From NCBI RefSeq assembly GCF_021025955.1, contig NZ_JAJNCL010000018.1, positions 1 to 64,000 on the forward strand: a stretch of 64,000 bases of DNA, given 5' to 3'. The position numbers and the translations under genes are program-made. The stretch comes from Rhodococcus qingshengii (GTDB lineage: Bacteria; Actinomycetota; Actinomycetes; Mycobacteriales; Mycobacteriaceae). The notes under the pieces are model-generated. The model was not told the origin of the DNA. It did not search any database and saw only the letters and a list, made by a program, of their open reading frames with translations. Shown piece by piece: positions 37,024 through 45,088 of this stretch; positions within the stretch are counted from its first letter, which is position 1, and each line of letters starts with the position of its first letter.

Positions 37024-37743
37024 ATGGACCTTTTCACCGATCTGTCTGCTCGAGTTGATTCCCTCGATTGGCCTGCGCTGAGCGAGGGAATCAACTCCAG
37101 TGGGTGTGCCCAGACCACACCGCTACTCGACAAATCGGAGTGTCGCGAAATCGCTTCCTGGTACTCGGACGTCGACCGGTTTCGAAGCACGATCGACATG
37201 GCTCGGTACCGCTTCGGGCAAGGGGAGTACCGATACTTCGGTGATCCGGTACCCGAGCCGATCACCGCTATGCGAGCGGCTTTCTACCGGCAGCTTCTCC
37301 CGATCGCGCGGGAGTGGGCGTTCAAGCTGGGGGATAGCGCTCCGTGGCCGGACACTTTCGAAGAATGGATCGATCAATGCCACAACGCCGGCCAGAATCG
37401 GCCTACCCCGATTCTCCTGTCCTACGGATCTGGTGACTGGAATGCACTGCATCGAGACCTGTACGGAGAGTTGGTGTTTCCCTTGCAAGTCGTGATCGGG
37501 CTCGACAGACCTAGCATCGATCACACCGGGGGAGAGTTCTTGCTCGTCGAACAGCGGCCGCGCGCCCAGTCGAAAGGGACTGTCACGGTACTTGAACAAG
37601 GTCACGCATTGATCTTCACCACGCGGGATCGGCCGGTCCAGAGTTCGCGTGGGTGGTCCAGAGCCCCTGTGCGACATGGTGTCAGCGTGGTGCACTCGGG
37701 CACGCGTCGAACGTTGGGATTGGTGCTTCACGATGCCGAATAG
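37024..37743 (+). CDS. 2OG-Fe(II) oxygenase-like protein
   Basis: 239 aa. A double-stranded beta-helix protein with iron ligands His-x-Asp in ALHRDLYG (near residue 141) and a distal His in VRHGVSVVHSGTRRTLGLVLHD, with Arg available for 2-oxoglutarate. It is not an AlkB or PhyH sequence. The following Ada-like zinc-domain gene overlaps its end by 11 nt, so the two products probably act together; a nucleic-acid or alkylation-damage role is possible but unproven. Confidence 0.72.
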   Translation: MDLFTDLSARVDSLDWPALSEGINSSGCAQTTPLLDKSECREIASWYSDVDRFRSTIDMARYRFGQGEYRYFGDPVPEPITAMRAAFYRQLLPIAREWAFKLGDSAPWPDTFEEWIDQCHNAGQNRPTPILLSYGSGDWNALHRDLYGELVFPLQVVIGLDRPSIDHTGGEFLLVEQRPRAQSKGTVTVLEQGHALIFTTRDRPVQSSRGWSRAPVRHGVSVVHSGTRRTLGLVLHDAE

Positions 37744-38026
37744 GACGTACATACTCCGCGACGCCCGCAACAAACCCTACGAGAGTTCGACGCCCGGTGC
37801 GCTTGGCGGGCACCGGAAAACGAAGATCTACGGCCGACTCGACTGTCGAGGGGCGGCGCAGGCAATCGCGCGTGGTGGCTATGTCGCCAGTCGAGTGTTC
37901 TTCGCGGACGAGCCGACCGCGATTGCGGCCGGCTATCGCCCCTGCGCTGTCTGCATGCCCGAAGACTACGCAGCGTGGAAGGCGGGCTTTACGCGCCGAA
38001 GCGGTCGCGGTACTCCTTCGGAATGA
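37733..38026 (+). CDS. Small Ada-type zinc-binding domain protein lacking the acceptor Cys
   Basis: 97 aa from the ATG at 37733. The core (KIYGRLDCRGAAQAI, then VFFADEPTAIAAGYRPCAVC) aligns with the N-terminal methyl-phosphotriester domain of Ada. Ada's zinc ligands follow the pattern C-x3-C...C-x2-C. Here the first Cys, the methyl acceptor, is replaced by Gly while the other three remain. It therefore probably binds zinc or DNA without methyl transfer. It is translationally coupled to the 2OG oxygenase gene and its end overlaps the convergent VOC gene. Confidence 0.7.
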   Translation: MPNRTYILRDARNKPYESSTPGALGGHRKTKIYGRLDCRGAAQAIARGGYVASRVFFADEPTAIAAGYRPCAVCMPEDYAAWKAGFTRRSGRGTPSE

Positions 38027-38417
38027 GCGGCTTCTCTCCGCGTACCTTCAGCTGCTGGACAGCCCAGGTATTACCGTCGGGGTCCGAGAACCCGAAGAAA
38101 GTGCCACCGTCACGCTCGTCGAAGACAGTGACCTCGCTGGCATCGACGCCGCGGTCGATGAGCTCCTGCCGAGCCGCTGCAGCGTCGGCAACCACCAGCT
38201 GCAAGCCTTTCAGTGAACCAGGGGCCATCTCGGTTTGCGACGGCAGGTTGCCGATGACGATGGAGCAGCCCGAACCTCGTGGCGTGAGCTGGGCAACCGT
38301 CATGTGTTCGTTCACGGTGTGGTGGTCGAGGTCGAAACCGACTTTGTCGCGGTAGAACTCGATCGAACGGTCGAGGTCGCTGACGGGAACGACGACTACT
38401 TCGAGGGTCCAGTCCAT
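37989..38417 (-). CDS. VOC/glyoxalase-family protein
   Basis: 142 aa from the ATG at 38417, preceded by AAAGG. Typical bleomycin-resistance/dioxygenase fold: VVVPVSDLDRSIEFYRDKVGF at the start and GGTFFGFSDPDGNTWAVQQL at the end. The His/Glu metal-site positions are partly kept. It is the third gene of a minus-strand unit with an ArsR regulator and an SRPBCC protein. Its 3' end overlaps the convergent Ada-like gene by 38 nt. Confidence 0.85.
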   Translation of the reverse strand: MDWTLEVVVVPVSDLDRSIEFYRDKVGFDLDHHTVNEHMTVAQLTPRGSGCSIVIGNLPSQTEMAPGSLKGLQLVVADAAAARQELIDRGVDASEVTVFDERDGGTFFGFSDPDGNTWAVQQLKVRGEKPLIPKEYRDRFGA

Positions 38418-38457
38418 GAAACTGCCTTTCACTGCGGAGGTTCTGGCAAGCAGGTGG

Positions 38458-38940
38458 TCAGAGTTGCGTGACGATCTTGTCCAGGCGTTCGTAACCTTCG
38501 GTGACGCCGAGTTCCATATTGCTCTCGATCATTCCGTCCCGCGCTTCGAGGCTCGGATACACGGAATGGCCGGAGAGCCGGGTGCGTCCGTTGCCCAGGT
38601 CCTCGAACGTGATCGATTCGATGCTGACCACGTCGGGAAATCCCTCGTATTCGAACGTCTGGATGGCAAAGTCGTTCTCGCGAACGACGTGAAACACGCC
38701 GTTGAACCGGAACTCTTCTCCCTCGGGGTTGCGATGAACGTACTTGTACCGGCCGCCGCTGACGAACTCGTATTCGTCGATCTCCATCTCGTATCCGTTG
38801 GGGCCGAGCCACTGCTTGACCAGTTCGGGATTCGAATGAGCTGCGAAGACGGCACTGACAGGTGCGTCGAACTCGCGGGTGATGTCGATGAACGGCACGC
38901 CCTCAGGAGCCGTGATGGTGACGGGATTGGTGGTAGCCAT
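38458..38940 (-). CDS. SRPBCC/AHSA1-family protein
   Basis: 160 aa from the ATG at 38940. The hallmark ITREFDAPVSAVFAAHSNPELVKQWLGP begins a START/AHSA1 fold, ending in SNMELGVTEGYERLDKIV. AHSA1-like proteins in bacteria are very often encoded with an ArsR regulator and a VOC gene, as here, and their biochemical role is mostly unknown. It starts 2 nt after the ArsR gene. Confidence 0.88.
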   Translation of the reverse strand: MATTNPVTITAPEGVPFIDITREFDAPVSAVFAAHSNPELVKQWLGPNGYEMEIDEYEFVSGGRYKYVHRNPEGEEFRFNGVFHVVRENDFAIQTFEYEGFPDVVSIESITFEDLGNGRTRLSGHSVYPSLEARDGMIESNMELGVTEGYERLDKIVTQL

Positions 38941-38942
38941 GG

Positions 38943-39287
38943 CTAAGTCTCCTTCTGTGTGGTGCTGAGTAGGTGATCGAGCTTGCGGAACTGTTGTTCG
39001 TGGATCAGTCGATAGCGGTCGATCCAGGCCGTCAAAGCCTCGAGAGTTGCGGCGTTGAGATGTACCGGCCGCCTTTGGGCTTCGCGGCTGCGAGTGACCA
39101 AACCCGCGGCCTCGAGTACCTGAATATGTTTGGAGACGGCCTGTTTCGTGATCTCGAATGGCTCGGCCAACTCGTTGACCGTTTGGGGACCGGTGCTCAG
39201 GCGGGCGATGATCCGCCGTCGTACCGGGTCGGCGAGCGCCATGAACGCTTTGTCGAGACGCGCGTCTGCCCCTGGATCCACGATCAC
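38943..39287 (-). CDS. ArsR-family regulator
   Basis: 114 aa from a GTG at 39287, with AAAGGAGATGG upstream. Winged helix with MALADPVRRRIIARLSTGPQTVNELAEPFEITKQAVSKHIQVL. It lacks the CxC metal motif of metal-sensing ArsR proteins and belongs to the group paired with AHSA1 genes. An inverted repeat at its promoter suggests autoregulation of the three-gene unit. Confidence 0.9.
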   Translation of the reverse strand: MIVDPGADARLDKAFMALADPVRRRIIARLSTGPQTVNELAEPFEITKQAVSKHIQVLEAAGLVTRSREAQRRPVHLNAATLEALTAWIDRYRLIHEQQFRKLDHLLSTTQKET

Positions 39288-39306
39288 TTGTCAACCATCT
39301 CCTTTA

Positions 39307-39324
39307 TCAACCAATCTGTTGATT
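39307..39324. promoter_or_regulatory. Probable ArsR operator
   Basis: ATCAAC-N6-GTTGAT (39307-39312 and 39319-39324) lies 19 bp upstream of the ArsR gene start, in a short AT-richer stretch between it and the divergent alkB-like gene. Confidence 0.55.
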
Positions 39325-39381
39325 ACGATACGAGCCCGTGCGGACGGTGTCAATGCTTCGGAACCGATTAGCGTGGAAACC

Positions 39382-40038
39382 ATGAACGCTCTGATTCCTC
39401 GGCCACGATTGGAAGTGGCGCCGGGGGCGATCCTCGTTCCGGATTGGCTCGGCGTCGAACAGCAACGCACCTTGGTGGCCGAGTGTCGACGGTGGGCTAC
39501 CGCGCCCGTGCCGATGCGCTCCGCTGTTGTTCCTGGTGGGCACAAGATGTCGGTGCAGACAGTCTGTCTCGGTTGGCATTGGCAGCCGTACAAGTACACC
39601 CGCACGGCCGACGACGTGAACGGTGCGCCTGTCGCCGCGGTGCCCGACTGGCTCGTCGACCTAGGCCGTACCGCCGTTGCCGCTGCCTACGACGACCCGA
39701 GTGAGGGGGAGAGGTACGCACCCGACACCGCGCTGATCAACTTCTACGACGAGAGCGCTCGCATGGGTATGCATCAGGACAAGGACGAGCGCTGCAACGC
39801 TCCCGTCGTCTCGCTGAGTGTCGGGCAGAGTTGTGTCTTTCGGTTCGGGAATTCCGAGAACCGGAACAAGCCGTACACCGACGTCGAATTGCACTCGGGT
39901 GATCTCTTCGTGTTCGGCGGAGAGTCGCGGTTCGCGTATCACGGTGTGCCGAAAGTTATTGCAGGAAGTAGTCTTCCGGGAATCGGTCTGCCATCGGGAA
40001 GGCTGAACATCACCCTGCGAGTAACCGGAATGTTCTGA
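39382..40038 (+). CDS. alkB: AlkB-like DNA repair dioxygenase
   Basis: 218 aa from the ATG at 39382. It contains the AlkB active site: NFYDESARMGMHQDKDE (iron ligands His-x-Asp), SRFAYHGVPK (second His) and the C-terminal RLNITLRVTG with the two Arg that bind 2-oxoglutarate and substrate. AlkB oxidatively removes methyl groups from 1-methyladenine and 3-methylcytosine. The gene stands alone, divergent from ArsR. No SOS or Ada box was seen upstream. Confidence 0.92.
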   Translation: MNALIPRPRLEVAPGAILVPDWLGVEQQRTLVAECRRWATAPVPMRSAVVPGGHKMSVQTVCLGWHWQPYKYTRTADDVNGAPVAAVPDWLVDLGRTAVAAAYDDPSEGERYAPDTALINFYDESARMGMHQDKDERCNAPVVSLSVGQSCVFRFGNSENRNKPYTDVELHSGDLFVFGGESRFAYHGVPKVIAGSSLPGIGLPSGRLNITLRVTGMF

Positions 40039-40288
40039 GTTTCAGGCTGATTTCGGCCCAGTAACTAACAAGCGGCCGATGTCGATTCGCTCGCGAATAG
40101 GGACGATCGGTGGCCAGCACTCGAAGAAGAAACGGGCATTCAATTTGTCGGCATCCCAAGTCATTCTGAGATAGCCGCCAACTGTGGTCATTAGCTAAGA
40201 CATCAATCTTCGGTAAATCCGTCCAAATGGTCTCGTTTCATGCCAAGATCAACTGATGACCTTTCACGCTGAACGAGAAGGAGATTCG

Positions 40289-40795
40289 ATGCGTTCGATC
40301 ACACGAGCGGCCCTCATCGGTGCTGCAGCTCTTCCGTTGGCAATGGCCGCTCCCTCGCTGGCCTCAGCTTCCACCGCTGCCGACGTCACCTTCGCCTACA
40401 GTGCTTCCGACTCGACCGTGAGCAACACCATCACCAACAATTCGGGCGGAGCTCTGCAATGCAGCACCTCGCTCGGGAACGCGCCCAGCGGAGTGCTGCC
40501 ACCGATCGAAGTGACGATGGGTCCGGGACAGACGATCTATGAGAGCGGTGTGATCCCCACCGGCACAACAGTTCAGACGATCAACGATATCCCGTACGGC
40601 TCCTACGTCGTCCTGGCGTCCTGCAGCAGCGTCGATGAACCGACGAGCATGTGGGTATCGGACTATCCAGGACTCGAGCCCTACCTGGCGATGTTCCCGT
40701 ACACCACTTACGCGGTGCAACAAGCATCCTGGGTGGTCTCACTGCCCAGCGCTGGTGCGCCCACACCAGCCCCTGGCGTGAACTTCGGGAGCTGA
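40289..40795 (+). CDS. Small secreted protein of unknown function
   Basis: 168 aa from the ATG at 40289, preceded by GAGAAGGAG. A clear Sec signal peptide (ITRAALIGAAALPLAMAAPSLASA, cleavage near ASA-ST) is followed by an Asn/Ser/Gly-rich beta-type domain with two Cys that could form a disulfide. Similar small exported proteins occur widely in rhodococci. No function can be read. The 250-bp interval upstream, after alkB, shows no gene. Confidence 0.75.
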   Translation: MRSITRAALIGAAALPLAMAAPSLASASTAADVTFAYSASDSTVSNTITNNSGGALQCSTSLGNAPSGVLPPIEVTMGPGQTIYESGVIPTGTTVQTINDIPYGSYVVLASCSSVDEPTSMWVSDYPGLEPYLAMFPYTTYAVQQASWVVSLPSAGAPTPAPGVNFGS

Positions 40796-41184
40796 CACCG
40801 GCAGCGGAACTGTAGACCGTCGCCGTCGTTGGCGTCTGCGTCGGCGGGGCCAGGATGCCAGCAGACATTAATTTTCGGCCTCGTAGAATGCGGCCCGTGA
40901 ACGAACTCTGGCTGGGCGGCTACTGCGCTGGGCCGCTTGTCCGCAGTGCCTCGCTCGACAGTTCAGGGTGGTGAGACTTGGTTGCCACCTGCCCGAGGAA
41001 AGCGGTGCAGTGCCCTCGAAGTCGACTTCGCCATTCCCGTCACGTTCACATCGCCTCAAAAGGGTTGTCCCCAAAGATGCATGGCGACTGCGCATTAGGT
41101 CATTTTCATTGCGCAGGATGGTCCGGACAGCGAACTGAAAGGTTTGGTAGGCGGCAGTTTTGGGTGAGAGTGAGCTTTGTGTCA
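40796..41184. other. 389-bp intergenic interval without a recognisable gene
   Basis: Short open frames exist on both strands but have neither family resemblance nor ribosome sites. No strong hairpin or promoter was seen. Confidence 0.5.
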
Positions 41185-42027
41185 TCAGTACAGGCTCGAT
41201 CGAAACCAGTGATCGAGGCTGATCATGTCTATCTTGTGCATGTCGAGACCTAGCTGGGCAGCAACTTTCACTGCGTCGGCGCGGGGGATAGAGTTCTGGG
41301 GCCGAGTCCAGTTGGTCTCCCGCGCATGTTGCTCGAGAAGGTCGATGACTGTCCGTGGGACAGGCTCGTTGACGTGAAGTGTTGAGCCGTAGCGAAATTG
41401 CTGTTCTATCGACAGTTTGCAGATAGATCGGGCGAGTAGGTCTACGTCGACTACTGACAGGATGGCGTTACCGTCGTCGATGATCGAGTCGAGTCGAGAG
41501 ACAATTCGCGTCAGTGTCGGCAGAAACCATCTGTCGCCGGATCCGTACACGAGATGGGGCCGGATGACCAGGCCTCCGGCGTCGCGCACGAACTTCTCGG
41601 CGAGAGCGCGCGTGCGACTGGCAGGTGAGAGGGGTTTGAGAGGTACGCCGTTGACCGGCAAGTCTCGAAACGGGCCTGGCCCGTACACAGCCGCGGTGCT
41701 GATGTAGAGCAGCCGTTCGACGCCGACGGCGGCGGCGATCGACGCAACGTTCCGTATGCCGTGTTGGTTGACGTGAACGCACTGTTGTTCGTCGTCGCCC
41801 ACGTACGACACGCAGCAGATGACGGTAGACGCCTGGCTCATTGCACCTCGTAGAGAGGCGCTGTCGTTGATGTCGCCGATAGTGGCGGCAATTCCTTTGC
41901 GGCTGAGTCGTTTGGCTGCGCTGTCCGTGCGCACGAAACCGATTGCAGCGTTTCCGCCCCGGGAAACCAGTTGTTTCATCACCGCTGAGCCGATGAAACC
42001 AGTGGCCCCGAGTACCAGAGTCGTCAC
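41185..42027 (-). CDS. gblE: NAD-dependent epimerase/dehydratase of the butyrolactone locus
   Basis: 280 aa, extended-SDR-like: Rossmann motif LVLGATGFIGSAV at the N-terminus and LLYISTAAVYGPGPF near 110. The usual YxxxK pair is not evident where expected (PASRTRALAEK), which is odd. It is divergent from a gamma-butyrolactone-receptor-type TetR gene, with an AfsA-like gene behind that, the same gene set as the gblE-gblR-gblA locus described in Rhodococcus. It probably modifies the signalling molecule, for example by keto reduction. Confidence 0.72.
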   Translation of the reverse strand: MTTLVLGATGFIGSAVMKQLVSRGGNAAIGFVRTDSAAKRLSRKGIAATIGDINDSASLRGAMSQASTVICCVSYVGDDEQQCVHVNQHGIRNVASIAAAVGVERLLYISTAAVYGPGPFRDLPVNGVPLKPLSPASRTRALAEKFVRDAGGLVIRPHLVYGSGDRWFLPTLTRIVSRLDSIIDDGNAILSVVDVDLLARSICKLSIEQQFRYGSTLHVNEPVPRTVIDLLEQHARETNWTRPQNSIPRADAVKVAAQLGLDMHKIDMISLDHWFRSSLY

Positions 42028-42046
42028 GGTGTGTCCGTGTCGAGAG

Positions 42047-42098
42047 CGTTGCTGCCGGGTCTTTCGACGTATCGTTGAGATTCATTCCGTCGGCAACG
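42047..42098. promoter_or_regulatory. Inverted repeat in the gblE-gblR intergenic region
   Basis: CGTTGCTGCCGG (42047-42058) and CCGTCGGCAACG (42087-42098) match at 10 of 12 positions as inverted copies, close to both start codons. They are candidate half-sites for GblR, although they do not look like the Streptomyces ARE consensus. Confidence 0.4.
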
Positions 42099-42113
42099 AG
42101 AGCTGGTTAGATC

Positions 42114-42758
42114 ATGCAGGAGCGTGCTGTCCTCACGCGCCAGGCCGTCATTTTGGGTGCTGCGAAGAGCTTCGAGAAGTTCGGGTACTCCGCCAGTTTG
42201 GGTACGATCTTGCAGCACGGGGGTGTGTCCAAGGGCGCGATGTATTTTCATTTCGCGTCGAAGGAGGAGCTTGCGCACGCGGTCATCGCAGCGCAGCACG
42301 GTATGGCGATGGAGGGTACCCGGCGGGTTGCTGCGCATTCCGACATCGCGGTCGAAACCCTGGTGCTCGTTTCGCAGGAGATGGCTCGGCAGCTTGTGAC
42401 CGAGCCCATCGCGCGAGGTGGCATGCGGTTGACGATGGAGATCGGCAGTATTCAAGGTCCTATCGAACAGCCGTACCTCGATTGGATCGAGGCTATCAAG
42501 CAGGTGGCAACCCAAGCAGCTGAAGCCGGCGATATCGTCCCGGGTACCGATATCGACGCATTGGCTCGATTTGTGGTGGGGTCGTTCACCGGAGTGCAGA
42601 TTCTCTCGGAAATGCTGACGGGCAGAACCGATCTGTACGAGCGGTTGAGTCAGATGTGGAATTTGGTGCTGCCAACGATTGTCCGCGAGGACAAGTTGGC
42701 GTACGTCATGCAACTGGCGGCGCTTGCGCCGAGAGAGTGGGAACCTCCGAGCGTTTGA
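42114..42758 (+). CDS. gblR: Gamma-butyrolactone receptor-type TetR regulator
   Basis: 214 aa. The N-terminal helix-turn-helix (VILGAAKSFEKFGYSASLGTILQHGGVSKGAMYFHFASKEEL) has the YFHFxSKEEL ending characteristic of ArpA/ScbR-type receptors, and a Trp in the ligand domain (YLDWIEAI, near 123) corresponds to the conserved pocket Trp. These repressors release DNA on binding butyrolactone. Neighbours encoding an AfsA-like synthase and an epimerase support the assignment. Confidence 0.8.
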   Translation: MQERAVLTRQAVILGAAKSFEKFGYSASLGTILQHGGVSKGAMYFHFASKEELAHAVIAAQHGMAMEGTRRVAAHSDIAVETLVLVSQEMARQLVTEPIARGGMRLTMEIGSIQGPIEQPYLDWIEAIKQVATQAAEAGDIVPGTDIDALARFVVGSFTGVQILSEMLTGRTDLYERLSQMWNLVLPTIVREDKLAYVMQLAALAPREWEPPSV

Positions 42759-42796
42759 CGTGGATGACGCGACGAGAAGAACGTGTTCGTTCCCTC

Positions 42797-43684
42797 TCAT
42801 AATTGGTCCGCAACTGTAAGTTCAAGTTCCGCGGTGGTTTCCAGTTCTTGAGTGAACCGAACTCGGTGCGCATGGCCTGACGCGTCAAGGGGGGTCGTTG
42901 ACACCTCGCACGGCGTTTCCCATTCAGTGAACCTCGGAAAGACCGCCGAGAGTGAGGCGATCTTTGTTGCTGGGTTGCCGATGTGGAATCGGACCGCTTG
43001 TCGGGCGGCCTCGAAAAGAATCATTCCTGGGATGTGGTCGACGGGGTGGTCGAAAAGGGAGTGGTTGCGCGGATCGGGAGTGCAGAACATCGTGTGCCGA
43101 GCAGGATCAGTGCTGATGAGCACATCTCCATCGGTCAGGCGTCCGACTCGCTCCGATCCGACTACCGCGGTTCCGGAGGGAACGACGCGCCGGCTCGGGC
43201 GGTGGTCTTCTCGTCCTTGCCGAATTCGACGATATCCCTCGGGGCTGACTCCTCGCGCAACAGCGTTGCATCTGGCGACGTGCCGGGTGCCCTCGCTGAG
43301 GACCCCGGACACTTCAACGCCCGAGACCGCTCCGTCACGATGGGTGAGTTTTTCCACGGTCATCGAGAAACTCAACGGCTCCGCTACTGGTTTCACGTCG
43401 AGTGTATCCAACATCTCGAAGCTGAATGTTTCCATGAGGAACTTGTAGTGCAGTGGAATGTCGTATCGGGTGTGGCACAGAAGCACCACTGCCTGTCGGA
43501 ATGCTTCTGCCACCCCGAGCGGATCGTGTTGCTCGCTCGATGCGTCGAATATCCGGTGCGAGACCGGGAGCTGCACAGCAACCTGGTACGCCGAGTCCGA
43601 TTCGATCCGGTAATCCGTCAAGAAAACCTCGGCAACAGCATGTCTGTGGACGAGATGGCGCGGCACTGTGCGTGTGTATTCCAT
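42797..43684 (-). CDS. gblA: AfsA-like gamma-butyrolactone synthase
   Basis: 295 aa counted from the ATG at 43684, with GAAAGGTG upstream. Two AfsA hotdog repeats are visible: QHDPLGVAEAFRQAVVLLCH near residue 55 and VDHIPGMILFEAARQAVRF near 215. AfsA/ScbA enzymes condense a beta-ketoacyl chain with dihydroxyacetone phosphate to start butyrolactone autoinducer synthesis. It is convergent with gblR and followed upstream by a LuxR-type regulator gene on the same strand. Confidence 0.85.
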   Translation of the reverse strand: MEYTRTVPRHLVHRHAVAEVFLTDYRIESDSAYQVAVQLPVSHRIFDASSEQHDPLGVAEAFRQAVVLLCHTRYDIPLHYKFLMETFSFEMLDTLDVKPVAEPLSFSMTVEKLTHRDGAVSGVEVSGVLSEGTRHVARCNAVARGVSPEGYRRIRQGREDHRPSRRVVPSGTAVVGSERVGRLTDGDVLISTDPARHTMFCTPDPRNHSLFDHPVDHIPGMILFEAARQAVRFHIGNPATKIASLSAVFPRFTEWETPCEVSTTPLDASGHAHRVRFTQELETTAELELTVADQL

Positions 43685-43789
43685 TGATTGAATGCACCTT
43701 TCGATGTTCACTCGTGTCTTCGATGTCGTGTAGGACCCAATGTTCGACGTCCGGGCACGTCGTCGAATCGTCAAAATTGACTATCTTTG

Positions 43790-43804
43790 CGAACTTCGAG
43801 TTCG
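43790..43804. promoter_or_regulatory. Palindrome upstream of gblA
   Basis: CGAACT-TCG-AGTTCG lies 106 bp upstream of the gblA start and 48 bp past the LuxR gene end. It resembles an SOS box but the spacing is wrong. It may be an operator in the gblA promoter region. Confidence 0.35.
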
Positions 43805-43851
43805 ATCGGGTTGAGCACCCATCTCAATGAGTGCGTCTGGGACACTTCCGG

Positions 43852-44511
43852 TTAGAAGCGTCCGATCCGAAGCTCGAGTGGGTGTCTGCGTGCGTCGTGA
43901 CCAGAGCGGCGGAGCATCGCGCAGGCCTCCAGCTGAGAGTGCACCCCAAGCTTCTGCAAGATGCTTCGGATGTGGGCGCGAACCGTGGTCGGTGCAATGT
44001 GGGCGGTTCGAGCAATCAAGTCGACATTCGAACCGCCGTAGAGAAGTCCCACGATTTCGAATTCGCGATCGGTGAGACTGCCTATTCGTGCGGTTTCTTC
44101 GGTACGCAACCGGATGCGTTGTACGAGAGCGGAGTTGTCGTGTGCAGGCTGAGTGGAGTTGGGGTTGAGGGCGGCCTGCAGCTCATCGAGCAGCGATGGG
44201 AACGGTAGTTGAGAGTTGAGCGCGGTGTGGGCGCCCGCTGCCAGCCCCCGAATCATCGAGCGGCCGCCACTGAGATCGCCGACCAGGACCGATCCCTCGA
44301 GTGCGGAGAGCTCCTTCACCTGCCAGTCGATGCCCCCGAGTGGTAGGAGAACAATCGCTCTACCGTGATCGCTGGTGTGGTGCTGTAACAGTTTCATGTC
44401 TGCGGTTTGTGGCCCGGAATCAGCCCTGGTGCTGATTCCGGCAACGATTGCACTGGCGAACCCTCGATCGCTATGAGTGGTGTACACGGTGACTGTGCTG
44501 GAGTGTGTCAT
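43852..44511 (-). CDS. LuxR-type (NarL-like) regulator with divergent N-terminal domain
   Basis: 219 aa counted from an ATG at 44511; a TTG at 44568 would add 19 residues. The C-terminal LuxR helix-turn-helix is clear (LTDREFEIVGLLYGGSNVDLIARTAHIAPTTVRAHIRSIL). The N-terminal part resembles a receiver fold but lacks an obvious acidic pocket and phospho-acceptor Asp, so it may be an orphan, phosphorylation-independent regulator. It sits upstream of gblA and may connect butyrolactone signalling with downstream genes. Confidence 0.78.
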   Translation of the reverse strand: MTHSSTVTVYTTHSDRGFASAIVAGISTRADSGPQTADMKLLQHHTSDHGRAIVLLPLGGIDWQVKELSALEGSVLVGDLSGGRSMIRGLAAGAHTALNSQLPFPSLLDELQAALNPNSTQPAHDNSALVQRIRLRTEETARIGSLTDREFEIVGLLYGGSNVDLIARTAHIAPTTVRAHIRSILQKLGVHSQLEACAMLRRSGHDARRHPLELRIGRF

Positions 44512-45088
44512 AGCGACTACATGACCGGTGGGGGTCGAGTCCGCCCGTTCTCGTCGCTGCGAAACCAAAACCGTTGCTTTCAGCGTGGTTTCGTCAGCGG
44601 GCTAGTTATCGCAGTGACCTCTCCACTGATGCGTACGAAGGTTACGGCGATATCGCAGTTGCCCGTCCGCCCATGGAAACTCGCGTGTTCGACGCGTCAT
44701 CTAGGCGAATAGAGTGTGGTACCTCCGGGGCCACGTAAAAGCTCGCCTAGATACCTGGTTGTGAACCCTCGAATTATGTTAGGGCGCTGAATATTTGGGC
44801 GATGGGTATCTCGCGTAGACGAGCTATCGGACCTTTCCGCCGATGACGTGAACGACACCCCGGTGGCTCAAGGCATTCAGCCGTCTCGGTCGAGTTACCG
44901 TGAGGCCGGTGCGTCGCACCTCAATGTTCCGTACTTGGTCGGGTCGAGATATTGACTGTTACCGACAGTTGCACATACCCTGTTCATTGGCGCTGACCTT
45001 AGGGAACCCGGCCTGAACCGGCCGATCGTTCTCGGCCACTGCCGACGCCAGAAGTAGCTTCGCGACGACCTACGAAACGAGTTTCCTC
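44512..45088. other. 577-bp intergenic region with regulatory-looking repeats
   Basis: No gene was recognised. ATCTAGGCGA (44699-44708) is repeated inverted as TCGCCTAGAT (44743-44752), 34 bp apart. Further on, TTGACT (44952-44957) and CATACC (44974-44979) could be a promoter for the monooxygenase gene, with a small dyad ACTGT-N5-ACAGT between them. Confidence 0.4.

Noticed and set aside
40868..41185. Possible 105-aa minus-strand gene
   Set aside because: Arg/Ser-rich shadow-like composition, no ribosome site, no family resemblance.
42028..42113. Streptomyces-type ARE operator between gblE and gblR
   Set aside because: No sequence close to the ARE consensus was found; only a loose inverted repeat is present.
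43790..43804. CGAACT-N3-AGTTCG read as an SOS box
   Set aside because: The SOS box needs TCGAAC-N4-GTTCGA; spacing and flanks do not fit. Listed only as a palindrome.
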